Positions 1 through 8,925 of a stretch of DNA of 58,356 nt are shown one piece after another. This stretch comes from an uncultured Ruminococcus sp. (lineage in GTDB: Bacteria > Bacillota > Clostridia > Oscillospirales > Ruminococcaceae), in the NCBI GenBank assembly GCA_937910385.1, contig CALEPT010000113.1:1-58356 (forward strand), given 5' to 3'. The notes beneath the pieces were generated by a model. It ran no database searches. It was not told where the DNA came from and was given only the letters and a program-made list of their open reading frames with translations. A program made the position numbers and the translations under genes. Each line of letters begins with the position of its first letter. The first letter of the stretch is position 1.

Positions 1-39
1 GAAATTATGGGCTCGGTAATTTTATGCCACGATTCCGCC

Positions 40-56
40 AAAGGGGGCTCCCCTTT
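40..56. repeat. Perfect GC-rich hairpin downstream of DUF3592 gene
   Basis: Arms AAAGGGG and CCCCTTT pair perfectly around a 3-nt GCT loop, 15 bases beyond the stop codon of the membrane-protein gene. Neither side has a clear T-run next to the stem, so it is at best a weak terminator. The GGGG-GCT-CCCC core resembles the stems of the larger palindromic elements near 16.6 kb and 42.5 kb. Confidence 0.4.
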
Positions 57-71
57 TCCCGTCCTTTTATT

Positions 72-728
72 TTACAATATTGATGAGATATACTTACCGC
101 TGCGCTTTTTTACGTAGACAACAGGATATTTCTCGCCGTATTCAGGTGCGCGGTAGGTAAAGGTGTGTGTGCCCCCGTGAACTCCGCCCTCATCATCGAT
201 GAAGCGGTATTTCGCAGGATACACAAGCTTTTTCTTGCCCGCGTTCTGCACAGTCACCTCGTATATTTCAGCATAGGCTTCGACTCCGTGCTTTTTCAGC
301 AGTCTGTAGTCCGCACGGGAATGAAATGCAGCTATAATAACAGCAAATCCTCCGGCTATGCACGCAATGCACAGCGCATATACAAACACCTTAGTCACGG
401 TATCGCTTTCGCGGTAAAGCTCTTCGGGCTGCTCGGGAAGCATATATGCCGTGAAGGTCTCGCCGAGATACGGAGAACCTCCCCCATAATTCGTAACATA
501 TGCCCTGATCCACTCGCCGTTTTCCGCCTGATACTTCACGTAAACGTCCGCGTGACTGCCTATGACCTCGTACTCCGTGACAGAGACTGTAACGGGAATT
601 CCATCGGTCAGATACTCACGGGTATTGAGGTGCCCGAAGATAAAAGCTCCGGGTACGCACACGATAAGCGCAAGACCTATGAAAAGAAACGGCAGGAGCG
701 CAGGGTTTTTCATCTTTGACCTGTCCAT
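72..728 (-). CDS. DUF3592-type membrane protein
   Basis: A 218-residue protein with two predicted membrane helices (about residues 12-32 and 112-135). Each helix is followed by a similar beta-rich extracytoplasmic segment (about 43-103 and 149-210), with a conserved valine/tyrosine pattern ending in a GE.y.vyy..-like strand. This two-module design is typical of DUF3592 proteins, which have no established function. It begins 3 bases after the transketolase C-subunit stop, so it is probably the last gene of that transcript. M6, preceded by an AGG, is an alternative start. Confidence 0.6.
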   Translation of the reverse strand: MDRSKMKNPALLPFLFIGLALIVCVPGAFIFGHLNTREYLTDGIPVTVSVTEYEVIGSHADVYVKYQAENGEWIRAYVTNYGGGSPYLGETFTAYMLPEQPEELYRESDTVTKVFVYALCIACIAGGFAVIIAAFHSRADYRLLKKHGVEAYAEIYEVTVQNAGKKKLVYPAKYRFIDDEGGVHGGTHTFTYRAPEYGEKYPVVYVKKRSGKYISSIL

Positions 729-731
729 GGC

Positions 732-1679
732 TTACTTGAGTGAAAAGGCTTCCTTTGCCTTTGCTGCGATATTTTCAGCGGAAAGTCCGAACTCCTTGAG
801 AAGCTCAACTGCGGGACCCGAGTGACCGAACTCGTCGTTCACTCCGACCTTGATAACAGGCACGGGACAGCACTCCGTAACTGCCTCTGCGACCGCAGAG
901 CCGAGTCCGCCGATAATGCTGTGCTCCTCAGCAGTAACGATAACCCCCGTCTCCTTTGCGCACTTACAGATGAGTTCCTTGTCGAGCGGCTTGATAGTAT
1001 GGATATTGACAACTCTTGCGGATATGCCGCCATTTGCAAGAGCCTCTGCCGCTTGAAGCGCCTCGTTGACCATCAGTCCTGTTGCAACTATAGTAACGTC
1101 ACTGCCGTCCCTGAGAACGATTCCCTTGCCGAGCTCGAACTTGTAGTCAGCATTGTCGTTTATAACGGGAACTGCAAGACGTCCGAAGCGCATATATACG
1201 GGTCCGTTGAAGTCGAGGGCAGCTCTTACCGCAGCCTTTGCTTCAACATCGTCGGAGGGATTGATTATAGTCATGCCCGGGATAGTCCTCATGAGGGCGA
1301 TATCCTCGTTGCACTGGTGGGTAGCACCGTCCTCACCGACGGAAATTCCCGCGTGAGTTGCACCTATCTTTACATTCAGGTGTGGATATCCTATAGAATT
1401 GCGGACTATCTCAAATGCACGTCCTGCCGCAAACATAGCAAAGGTGCTCGCAAAGGGTATCTTTCCGCAGGCAGCAAGTCCTGCTGCAACACCCATCATG
1501 TTTGCCTCGGCGATACCGCAGTCAAAGAAGCGGTCGGGATAAGCCTTCTTGAAAATGCCCGTCTTTGTAGCGGCAGCAAGATCCGCATCGAGGACAACGA
1601 GCTCGGGGTACTCCTCGGCAAGGTCTCTGAGCGCCTCACCATAGCTCTCTCTGGTAGCCTTCTTTATAACATCTGCCAT
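732..1679 (-). CDS. Transketolase, C-terminal subunit
   Basis: This 315-residue protein is the second half of a split transketolase. It has the pyrimidine-binding TPP domain (about 5-170) followed by the transketolase C-terminal domain (about 185-305). The GIAEANMMGVAAGLA segment supplies the conserved glutamate (E58) that activates the thiamine cofactor. With the N-terminal subunit, encoded 4 bases upstream, it would transfer two-carbon ketol units between sugar phosphates in the non-oxidative pentose phosphate pathway. A GGAGG lies 8 bases before the ATG. Such split transketolases are common in Clostridia; a DXP-synthase-like role is less likely given the split arrangement. Confidence 0.9.
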   Translation of the reverse strand: MADVIKKATRESYGEALRDLAEEYPELVVLDADLAAATKTGIFKKAYPDRFFDCGIAEANMMGVAAGLAACGKIPFASTFAMFAAGRAFEIVRNSIGYPHLNVKIGATHAGISVGEDGATHQCNEDIALMRTIPGMTIINPSDDVEAKAAVRAALDFNGPVYMRFGRLAVPVINDNADYKFELGKGIVLRDGSDVTIVATGLMVNEALQAAEALANGGISARVVNIHTIKPLDKELICKCAKETGVIVTAEEHSIIGGLGSAVAEAVTECCPVPVIKVGVNDEFGHSGPAVELLKEFGLSAENIAAKAKEAFSLK

Positions 1680-1683
1680 TTTA

Positions 1684-2523
1684 TTAGTCCTCCAATTCCT
1701 TTAACTGCGCGCTGAGCTCCGCCATTGCCTGATCGTACTGCTCCTTGTTGGGGGCTGTGCCATGCCAGCCCACCTGATTTTCCATGAACGAAACGCCCTT
1801 GCCCTTTATGGACTTCTGGATTATCGCAACAGGCTTGTCGGTAACAGCCTCGGCTGCCTCAAAGGCTCTGTCAATGCTGTCGAAGTCGTGGGCGTCCATT
1901 GTTATAACATGCCAGCCAAATGCGGCGAACTTGTCAGTGATAGGCTCGGGTGAGCAGACCTCTGTTATAGGTCCGTCGATCTGCAAGCCGTTGTTATCGA
2001 CGATAGCCACAAGGTTGGAAAGCTCCTTATGAGCGGCAAACATAGCTGCCTCCCAGACCTGTCCCTCCTCTATTTCTCCGTCGCCGAGGATCGTGTATAC
2101 CTTGTAGGACTTGCCATCGAGCTTTCCTGCAAGGGCCATTCCGCAGGCAGCCGATATTCCCTGTCCGAGCGAGCCGCTGGACATATCAACACCCGGAATA
2201 TGGATACACGGGTGTCCCTGCAAAAGCGCGCCTATGTGACGGAGCGACTTCAGCTCCTCCTCGGGGAAATAGCCCTTCTGTGCAAGAACCGAATACAGTG
2301 CCGGCGCAGTATGCCCCTTTGAAAGCACAAGCCTGTCTCTGCCCGGGTCATCAGGCTGAGACGGGTCAACATTCATCTTGTTGAAGTAGAGATAGGTCAG
2401 TGTATCGCTGATCGAGAGCGAACCGCCCGGGTGACCCGACTTGGCGTTATAAGTACCCTCGATAACGCCCATTCTTACCTTGCAGGCTATCCTCTGCAAT
2501 TCTTTTTTGCTTGATACGTCCAT
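1684..2523 (-). CDS. Transketolase, N-terminal subunit
   Basis: A 279-residue TPP-binding subunit. Visible motifs are HPGGS (about 31-35), SKGHTAPALY (68-77), and the GDG...N thiamine-diphosphate/metal motif (GDG at 147-149, NN near 178). The start is placed at MDVSS because GGAGG lies 5 bases before that ATG; the frame stays open for 17 more codons upstream without a better ribosome site. It is followed after 4 bases by the C-terminal subunit, and together they form one active enzyme of the pentose phosphate pathway. Confidence 0.9.
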   Translation of the reverse strand: MDVSSKKELQRIACKVRMGVIEGTYNAKSGHPGGSLSISDTLTYLYFNKMNVDPSQPDDPGRDRLVLSKGHTAPALYSVLAQKGYFPEEELKSLRHIGALLQGHPCIHIPGVDMSSGSLGQGISAACGMALAGKLDGKSYKVYTILGDGEIEEGQVWEAAMFAAHKELSNLVAIVDNNGLQIDGPITEVCSPEPITDKFAAFGWHVITMDAHDFDSIDRAFEAAEAVTDKPVAIIQKSIKGKGVSFMENQVGWHGTAPNKEQYDQAMAELSAQLKELED

Positions 2524-2600
2524 AATAACCTCCATAAAGTTACTTTGTCCTCCCTTAAAGGAGGGATATTCCAACGGTCATAAACCGCAGTCATCATTAT

Positions 2601-3680
2601 TTATCTCAGATCTATCTGGATAACAAACATTCTGTCGTCGCGGTAATACGTCACATTCTTAGTATCCGCGACCTTTAATATCTCGTGTTTTCCGAGCAAG
2701 TGCTCGATCGCATCGCAGTATGTATCATAATCCTCAAACATTATCTCACAGTAATCACCGCTGCAGCCGGAAACATAGTCCTTTACCGCTTCAAGATCAT
2801 ATTCGGTGAAATAAGCTCCGTCGCGCACAAGGTAATAATTGTCAAGCGGAATACACTTGGGAACATAGTTCTGTTCGGACGAAATAGAGCGCGTTCTCAG
2901 CATTATATCGTCGTTGAACATGAAATATTCTCTGGACGGAGCACGGGAGCTTTCATCGTCCCACGTCGTATCTATCCAGTAGTAGTCGCCGTTGAGCATT
3001 ACATAGTTCCATGCGTGGAATCCCTCTGCCATATATCCTCTGCACACTCCGGCTTCCACACCCATGCGCTTCATCAGATAGCCAAAGCCCTCGGCATACC
3101 CCGAGCATATCGCCTTGCCTTCGACGAGTGCGCCGTAGGACGTTGCGAATTTGCCATTTCCTCCCGACTCCATACCTGCGTAGTCGTACTCGCAGCGGTC
3201 TATAAGCGCGTCATGCGCCGCAAGGATACGATCGTATACGTCCGCGTCATCACCGGGCAGAGATGCGATTATCTCGTCGGCAGCGTCTTCGAGCTCCGCA
3301 AACATCTCAGGCAGATTATCCTCATCAATACCGTCAATGAACCCGAATTGCAGCTCGACGGAATCGGACTTAGGGTAATAGTAGTAGCTGTCAAGCCAGA
3401 ATATCTCGGGACAGTCGTCCTTAAGCTGCACGAAAGCTGCCCGTATATCCGATTTTTTTACAAATTCGTCAATTACAACAGTAGAGTTCAGCTGTAAAAG
3501 ATCATCGCAGAATTTCTCATACCACGCAAATTCCTCGCGGCAGTCTATAGGATCCTCTACTTCGTTTTCTCTGTAAAGCTCGTACTTCTGCGGCATTTCT
3601 ATCTCTGTTTCAGGCACAAACGGAACAGAGCATCCGCTCAGCATTACCGCCGCGCACATCACTGCAAGCACTTTTTTCAT
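2601..3680 (-). CDS. Lipoprotein with transglutaminase-like domain
   Basis: 359 residues. The N-terminus is a lipoprotein signal with lipobox LSGC (Cys17). The central region carries a transglutaminase/protease-fold triad: GKAICSGYA (Cys192), GFHAWNYV (His222) and YYWIDTTWDD (Asp237). Proteins of this type occur widely in Clostridia and are thought to act on peptides or peptidoglycan outside the membrane, but the substrate is unknown. About 120 residues precede the core and a C-terminal alpha/beta tail follows. It stands alone, with 75 bases to the transketolase gene and its own ribosome site (AGGGAATTGGA before the ATG). Confidence 0.75.
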   Translation of the reverse strand: MKKVLAVMCAAVMLSGCSVPFVPETEIEMPQKYELYRENEVEDPIDCREEFAWYEKFCDDLLQLNSTVVIDEFVKKSDIRAAFVQLKDDCPEIFWLDSYYYYPKSDSVELQFGFIDGIDEDNLPEMFAELEDAADEIIASLPGDDADVYDRILAAHDALIDRCEYDYAGMESGGNGKFATSYGALVEGKAICSGYAEGFGYLMKRMGVEAGVCRGYMAEGFHAWNYVMLNGDYYWIDTTWDDESSRAPSREYFMFNDDIMLRTRSISSEQNYVPKCIPLDNYYLVRDGAYFTEYDLEAVKDYVSGCSGDYCEIMFEDYDTYCDAIEHLLGKHEILKVADTKNVTYYRDDRMFVIQIDLR

Positions 3681-3744
3681 TCCAATTCCCTATCCTTTAT
3701 ATTATCACATTTTTTCTGAGTCTGCAAGTCCTTCTGCGTGTTTC

Positions 3745-4569
3745 TTATATCAAGCCGCACCGCTGGATTATATGGTCTATGAGTTCCGCAACCGCTCCGT
3801 TCTCGCATGAATGCGAGAGCACGAGGTCGGCAGCATTTTTAACTGTATCTTCAGCATTTGAAGGACAAGCGCCTAAATCGGCGGCTTCAAGCATTTCTAT
3901 ATCGTTGTCAAAGTCTCCTATCGAAACGAATGTAAACCCTTCCATTCCCGGAAGATGACGATATTGGCTCAGAGCAGAGCCCTTGCTGATCCCCTTGGGA
4001 AGCATTTCATAGAACATCTCGGAAGACTTCACGAAATCCACCGTATCATAACCCTTTTGTCGCACGAGGACTTGTATGTATTCCATATCCTCGGGCGACA
4101 TGGAGAACAGAACCTTCAGCCAGCCGCCCTCCTCTATGTCGGAAAGCTCGACATAATCCGGTACTATATTGCACAGTTTAGTATGAAGCTTCTGGTAATC
4201 GTTGTTGCGGAAGACATATGTACCGTCCGCGCGGAGGACTTCTCCTCCAACATCAGGCATCAGCGCCAGTATCTCCTCTGCTATCGCCTTTGACTCAAGC
4301 GGAAGAGGCTGAGTATAAAGCGTCTTATCGGAGTAGTAATCGTGTATAGCTGCACCATTATACATTATAACAGGATAATTCAGCTCTATCATAGCACGAT
4401 ATTGCTCAAAGGACTGTATCGTCCTTCCCGTTGCCACAGTAAAGCGTCCTCCGAGCTGCGAAAACCGCTGTATCGCCGCTCGGTCGATGTCGGTTATCTG
4501 CTTTTTCGCGTTCAGCAGAGTTCCGTCCATGTCGCTCATCAGCACTACCTTTGATATATCTTCAAACAA
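3745..4569 (-). CDS. HAD-superfamily Cof-type phosphatase
   Basis: 274 residues with the HAD signature SDMDGTLL (catalytic Asp at 13 and 15) and a C-terminal GDFDNDIEMLEAA motif IV that binds magnesium, with a type IIb cap between. Members dephosphorylate small sugar or nucleotide phosphates in the cytosol; the substrate cannot be read from sequence. The start used is TTG, because the next ATG (M11) would remove the first beta strand of the fold. It sits 4 bases after the pseudouridine synthase stop, suggesting coupled translation. Confidence 0.8.
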   Translation of the reverse strand: MFEDISKVVLMSDMDGTLLNAKKQITDIDRAAIQRFSQLGGRFTVATGRTIQSFEQYRAMIELNYPVIMYNGAAIHDYYSDKTLYTQPLPLESKAIAEEILALMPDVGGEVLRADGTYVFRNNDYQKLHTKLCNIVPDYVELSDIEEGGWLKVLFSMSPEDMEYIQVLVRQKGYDTVDFVKSSEMFYEMLPKGISKGSALSQYRHLPGMEGFTFVSIGDFDNDIEMLEAADLGACPSNAEDTVKNAADLVLSHSCENGAVAELIDHIIQRCGLI

Positions 4570-4573
4570 ATTC

Positions 4574-5488
4574 TCACATCTTTTCCAGCTTTCTCAGAAC
4601 TGCCTGAAAATACTCCGGCAGCTCACTTGAAAACTCCATATATTCGCCCGTCGCAGGGTGGACAAAGCCGATCTTACGCGCGTGAAGGCATTGCCCCTCG
4701 ATGCCTTTGAACGGCTTCCCATAAACGTCGTCACCGAGCACGGGGTGTCCTATATAAGCAAGGTGAACTCGTATCTGATGAGTGCGCCCCGTCTCAAGGC
4801 GAAGCCTTATGTGTGCATATCCGCCATACTGCTTCATCACCGAGTAATGAGTAACCGCATTGCGTGAATTTTCGGGAGTTACACACATTTTCTTGCGGTC
4901 GGTCTTATGACGCCCTATCGGCGCGTCGATCGTCCCATCGGATTTCTTGAAATAACCAACTGCGACTGCCTCGTATTCGCGCGTGAAGCTATGCTCCTTT
5001 ATCTGCGCGGCAAGCCCGAGATGCGCCCGGTCATTCTTTGCGACGATCAGCAGTCCGCTCGTATTTTTGTCGATACGGTGGACTATCCCGGGGCGTATCA
5101 CTCCATTTATCCCCGAAAGGCTGTCACCGCAGTGGTGCAGCAGGGCGTTCACAAGCGTACCGGTAGGGTTGCCGTGCGCAGGGTGGACGACCATGCCTTT
5201 GGGCTTGTTGACCACAAGAAGGTCATCGTCCTCATATACTATATCAAGCGGGATATCCTCGGGCTGCGCGTCGAGCAGCTGCGGTTCGGGAATATCCACA
5301 GTAATGCAGTCGCCGCTGCGGAGCTTATAGTTTTTGCTCGTCTGATCACCGTTGATGAGGACGTTCCCCTTTTCGATGAGTCCCTGAACAGCAGAGCGTG
5401 TAAGCTCCGCAATATTATCCGAGATATACTTATCCACCCTGCTTCCGGAATTATTCTCATTGACTGTCAGAGTAAGCTTATCACTCAT
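4574..5488 (-). CDS. rluD: RluD/YlyB-type 23S rRNA pseudouridine synthase
   Basis: 304 residues: an N-terminal S4 RNA-binding domain (about 14-70) and an RsuA/RluD catalytic domain with GIVHRIDKNTSGLLIVAKN, where Asp140 is the catalytic aspartate that isomerises uridine. The start at MSDK is chosen from AGGAG 8 bases upstream. The gene overlaps the end of lspA by 8 bases, the lspA-rluD pairing known in Firmicutes (ylyB in Bacillus subtilis). The exact target uridines are inferred from family membership. Confidence 0.88.
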   Translation of the reverse strand: MSDKLTLTVNENNSGSRVDKYISDNIAELTRSAVQGLIEKGNVLINGDQTSKNYKLRSGDCITVDIPEPQLLDAQPEDIPLDIVYEDDDLLVVNKPKGMVVHPAHGNPTGTLVNALLHHCGDSLSGINGVIRPGIVHRIDKNTSGLLIVAKNDRAHLGLAAQIKEHSFTREYEAVAVGYFKKSDGTIDAPIGRHKTDRKKMCVTPENSRNAVTHYSVMKQYGGYAHIRLRLETGRTHQIRVHLAYIGHPVLGDDVYGKPFKGIEGQCLHARKIGFVHPATGEYMEFSSELPEYFQAVLRKLEKM

Positions 5489-6014
5489 CGCCGGGCTCCT
5501 TTGGCGTTTCAAGCTCTGCACTGATCTTTGCAGCCGCTTTCTTTGATTTTTCAATCTTAGGGTCAATAAAAACGCCATACCAGATCAGCAGAGCAAAGGC
5601 AACGGTCACACAGATATCCGCCACATTGAAAATCGCAAAGTGAAACAGCTTTATATCAAACATATCCACGACATACGAAAAGCGAATGCGGTCAATTAGA
5701 TTCCCGATACCGCCTGCGATGAACAGAGAAACAGCTATATCGAGCAGTTTAGAGCGTTTGAACACCTTTACCAGAAACACTGCACAGGCGATGAGGACTA
5801 TCGAGGTAAAGCCCACGAGAAACCACCTCTGCCCAGACATACTTCCGAAGATAGCACCGTCATTTTCGAGGTAGGTAAGGTCGATGATCCTGAAATCGCC
5901 GATGTGAATGAACTCCATGCTGCCCTTAGGCTGAAGCGAATCCACCGCCCAGTACTTTACTGCCTGATCCGCACCGACAAGAAAAATTATCATCACAATG
6001 AGAAAAACTGCCAC
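5481..6014 (-). CDS. lspA: Lipoprotein signal peptidase (signal peptidase II)
   Basis: 177 residues with four predicted membrane helices. The two catalytic aspartates lie in GGIGNLIDRI (Asp108) and FNVADICVTV (Asp133); the NDGAIFG motif (51-57) is also typical. It cleaves prolipoprotein signal peptides after lipid attachment, and the window encodes at least seven lipoprotein precursors it could process. The start is read as GTG because AAAGGA lies 8 bases before it; the frame continues 12 codons upstream without a good ribosome site. A lysine-rich tail extends beyond the last helix. Confidence 0.92.
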   Translation of the reverse strand: MAVFLIVMIIFLVGADQAVKYWAVDSLQPKGSMEFIHIGDFRIIDLTYLENDGAIFGSMSGQRWFLVGFTSIVLIACAVFLVKVFKRSKLLDIAVSLFIAGGIGNLIDRIRFSYVVDMFDIKLFHFAIFNVADICVTVAFALLIWYGVFIDPKIEKSKKAAAKISAELETPKEPGDE

Positions 6015-6038
6015 GTCATCTATCCTTTCAATAAATAC

Positions 6039-6064
6039 GCCTGCCGCCACTCAAGGCAGCAGGC
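6039..6064 (-). promoter_or_regulatory. Hairpin between ileS and lspA
   Basis: Arms GCCTGC-t-GCC and GGC-g-GCAGGC (minus-strand reading) form a 9-bp stem with one mismatch and a 6-nt loop, just before the lspA ribosome site. It is followed by GTATTTATTG, not a true T-run, so it may weaken or adjust read-through from ileS into lspA rather than end transcription. Confidence 0.4.
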
Positions 6065-6077
6065 AATATAGTCCTAA

Positions 6078-8840
6078 TTATTGTTCTATTACTGTAGCAC
6101 AGCGCTCACAGAGAGTCGGATGGGTGTGATTGGTGCCGACATATTTTGAGAAACACCAGCAGCGCTCGCACTTATCACCGTCTGCCTTTGCCACTTCAAA
6201 GCTCGTCTCACCCTCAGACTTTTCCACCTCAACAGCGGAAACGATGAGTATCTCGGCAAGCTGATCTGCAAGGGTGCTGTAGCGCTCATACTCGGGATCG
6301 CTGCTCTTTATAATTATCTTTGCTTCGAGCGACTTACCGATAGTCTTTGCATTTCTTGCCTCCTCAAGCACCTTGTTTGCGGACTCACGGACAGAGTAAA
6401 TGAAGCTCCACTTGTCAACAAATTCGCCATCAAAGTCAATTCCCGATTTCTCAGGCATCGTATTGAGGAAAACGCTCTGAGTGTCGTCGGCGGAGGTGTG
6501 CGGCATGAACTGCCATATCTCCTCAGCGGTGAATGAAATAATAGGTGCAGCAAGCCTTGCTACCGCGCTCAAAATGCGGTACATAGTCGTCTGAGCGGCG
6601 CGGCGGAGCTGCGAATCCTCCTTCTCACAGTAAAGTCTGTCCTTGATGATATCAAGGTAGAAGTTGGACATATCTATAACGCAGAAATTATGTATAGCAT
6701 GGAAAACAATATGGAAATCAAAGGCATTATACCCCTCATTCACCTTGTCGATAAGGGAATCAAGCTTCATGAGTGCCCATTTATCAAGCTCTGTGAGCTG
6801 TGAATCTGGCACGCTGTCTCTGTCGGGGTCAAACTCTCCGACGTTTCCGAGAATGAACCTTGCCGTATTTCTTATCTTTTTGTACGCATCGGAAAGCTGG
6901 CTCAGAATGGGCTTCGATATCCTGATATCGCTGTGATAATCTGACGAAGCTACCCACAAGCGCAGGATATCCGCGCCGTACTGATCGGTTATCTCGCTCG
7001 GGTCGATTCCGTTTCCGAGAGACTTGTGCATAGTCTTGCCCTCGCCGTCAACGACCCAGCCGTGGGTGCAGACAGCCTTATATGGGGCAGTTCCCTTGTA
7101 TACAACGGAGGTCAGGAGCGACGACTGGAACCAGCCTCTGTACTGATCTGCGCCCTCAAGATAGAGGTCGGCAGGCCATGTCAGACCCTCATGCTGCTCC
7201 ATAACGGCGGTATGCGAAACGCCGCTGTCGAACCAAACGTCCATGATATCGTATTCCTTTGTGAACTCTCCGCAGCCGCAGTCGCACTTAACTGTAGACG
7301 GGATAAACTCGGAAGCCTCCTTAGTCCACCATGCGTCTGAGCCTTCTTTACGGAACAGGTCGGATATAGCGCCGATGGTCTCGTCGGTGTAAATAGGCTT
7401 TCCGCAGTCCTTGCAGTAGATAACAGGGATAGGCACGCCCCATGTCCTCTGACGGGAAATGCACCAGTCGCTTCTGTCGCGGACCATGCCCTTTATGCGG
7501 TCCTCGCCCCATTCGGGTATCCACTGAACGTCCTCGATAGCCTTTACAGCCTCGTCCTTGAAGCCGTTCACCGAGCAGAACCACTGTTCGGTCGCGCGGT
7601 AGATGATAGGACTGTTGCAGCGCCAGCAGTGCGGATACTGGTGGACGATCTTCTGAATGGCAAGCAGCGCGCCGAGCTCTTCGAGCTTTGCTGCAATAGC
7701 CTTGTTTGCCTCGTCGGTGTCCATTCCCTCGAATTCACCCGCTTCGGCGGTCTGTCTGCCCTTTGAGTCAACGCAGACGATTATGCCGATGTCATCGTAG
7801 TTCTTGCAGACCTCGAAGTCCTCAACGCCGTAACCCGGAGCGGTATGTACGCAGCCCGTACCGCTTTCGAGCGTAACATGGTCGCCTACGATTATCGGTG
7901 ACGGACGGTCATAGAGGGGGTGCTTTGTTTTCATGCCTTCAAGCTCAGCGCCCGTGAATATATGCTCCGTAGTGTAATCGGAGATACCGGCTGTCTCCAT
8001 AGTCGTGCGGACAAGCTCCTCTGCCATGACATAATACTCATCGCCAACGTGAACGAGAGTATAGTTATACTCAGGTCCAAGGCAAATAGCGAGGTTTCCG
8101 GGGATAGTCCATGTTGTAGTCGTCCAGATGACGAAATATATCTTTGAAAGGTCGAGTCCGAGCCCGGTGAAGATACCCTTGTCTTCGGTGACGTTGAACT
8201 TCACGTAGATAGAGTGGCAGGGATCATTGGAGTACTCGATCTCTGCCTCAGCAAGAGCAGTATTGCAGTCGGGGCACCAGTAAACAGGCTTGAGTCCCTT
8301 GTACATATAGCCGCGCTTTGCCATTTCGCCGAATACCTCAACCTGACGAGCCTCGTACTCGGGCTTCAGGGTAACATAGGGATCGTCGTAATCGCCGAGG
8401 GTCCCCAGTCTTTTGAACTGGCGCATCTGATTCTGAACGTGAGTGAGAGCAAAGTCGTGGCAGTGCTTTCTCAGTTCGACAGGCGGGATAGCTCCGTTCT
8501 CAACGCCGATAGCCTTCATTGCTTTCAGCTCGATAGGAAGACCGTGTGTATCCCAGCCGGGAACGTAGGGGGCACAGAATCCGCTCATATTCTTATACTT
8601 GACAATGAAGTCCTTGAGAGTCTTATTAAGCGCCGTACCGAGGTGTATCTCGCCGTTTGCATAGGGAGGTCCGTCATGGAGAATATACGAGGGCTTCCCC
8701 TGATTCTTCTCTATCATCTTATAATAGAGTCTTTCGCTTTCCCATTTTTCGAGCGTTTCAGGCTCTCTTTTAGGCAGATTTCCTCGCATAGGGAAATCCG
8801 TTTTCGGTAAATTAAGAGTGTTATTGTAATCCTGTGCCAT
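6078..8840 (-). CDS. ileS: Isoleucyl-tRNA synthetase
   Basis: 920 residues, the usual bacterial length. The class I HIGH motif appears as HLGT (66-69) in PPYANGEIHLGTA; the second signature reads TMHKSLGN in place of KMSKS. Editing-domain motifs and a C-terminal zinc knuckle (CERCWCF...CERC) are present. It charges tRNA-Ile and edits valine. The leader to divIVA is only 85 bases, too short for the T-box found before many Firmicutes ileS genes. A stem-loop lies between a strong GGAGG and the ATG (separate entry). It follows divIVA, as in B. subtilis. Confidence 0.96.
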   Translation of the reverse strand: MAQDYNNTLNLPKTDFPMRGNLPKREPETLEKWESERLYYKMIEKNQGKPSYILHDGPPYANGEIHLGTALNKTLKDFIVKYKNMSGFCAPYVPGWDTHGLPIELKAMKAIGVENGAIPPVELRKHCHDFALTHVQNQMRQFKRLGTLGDYDDPYVTLKPEYEARQVEVFGEMAKRGYMYKGLKPVYWCPDCNTALAEAEIEYSNDPCHSIYVKFNVTEDKGIFTGLGLDLSKIYFVIWTTTTWTIPGNLAICLGPEYNYTLVHVGDEYYVMAEELVRTTMETAGISDYTTEHIFTGAELEGMKTKHPLYDRPSPIIVGDHVTLESGTGCVHTAPGYGVEDFEVCKNYDDIGIIVCVDSKGRQTAEAGEFEGMDTDEANKAIAAKLEELGALLAIQKIVHQYPHCWRCNSPIIYRATEQWFCSVNGFKDEAVKAIEDVQWIPEWGEDRIKGMVRDRSDWCISRQRTWGVPIPVIYCKDCGKPIYTDETIGAISDLFRKEGSDAWWTKEASEFIPSTVKCDCGCGEFTKEYDIMDVWFDSGVSHTAVMEQHEGLTWPADLYLEGADQYRGWFQSSLLTSVVYKGTAPYKAVCTHGWVVDGEGKTMHKSLGNGIDPSEITDQYGADILRLWVASSDYHSDIRISKPILSQLSDAYKKIRNTARFILGNVGEFDPDRDSVPDSQLTELDKWALMKLDSLIDKVNEGYNAFDFHIVFHAIHNFCVIDMSNFYLDIIKDRLYCEKEDSQLRRAAQTTMYRILSAVARLAAPIISFTAEEIWQFMPHTSADDTQSVFLNTMPEKSGIDFDGEFVDKWSFIYSVRESANKVLEEARNAKTIGKSLEAKIIIKSSDPEYERYSTLADQLAEILIVSAVEVEKSEGETSFEVAKADGDKCERCWCFSKYVGTNHTHPTLCERCATVIEQ

Positions 8841-8848
8841 TTTTCAAT

Positions 8849-8880
8849 GATCCCTTGCAGCTTTATGCAGGGGATCCTCC
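8849..8880 (-). promoter_or_regulatory. Stem-loop separating Shine-Dalgarno and ileS start
   Basis: On the minus strand AAAGGAGG is followed directly by a stem (GATCCC/GGGATC, one C-A mismatch, then TGCA/TGCA, 6-nt loop), then ATTGAAAA and the ATG. The linear distance from GGAG to ATG is about 36 nt, but about 8 nt if the hairpin is looped out. A weaker AAGGG lies 11 nt before the ATG, within the 3' arm. Confidence 0.5.
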
Positions 8881-8925
8881 TTTCAAGCTATTTTCCTTAT
8901 TTTATAAAGTTTTGACCGTGAAAAC

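Noticed and set aside
6078..8840. Absence of KMSKS in IleS as a sign of inactivity
   Set aside because: The variant MHKSLGN keeps the catalytic Lys-Ser part; all other class I motifs, editing domain and zinc knuckle are intact, and the gene is single and full length.
8841..8925. T-box riboswitch before ileS
   Set aside because: Only 85 bases separate divIVA and ileS; no specifier loop, T-box sequence or antiterminator is visible.
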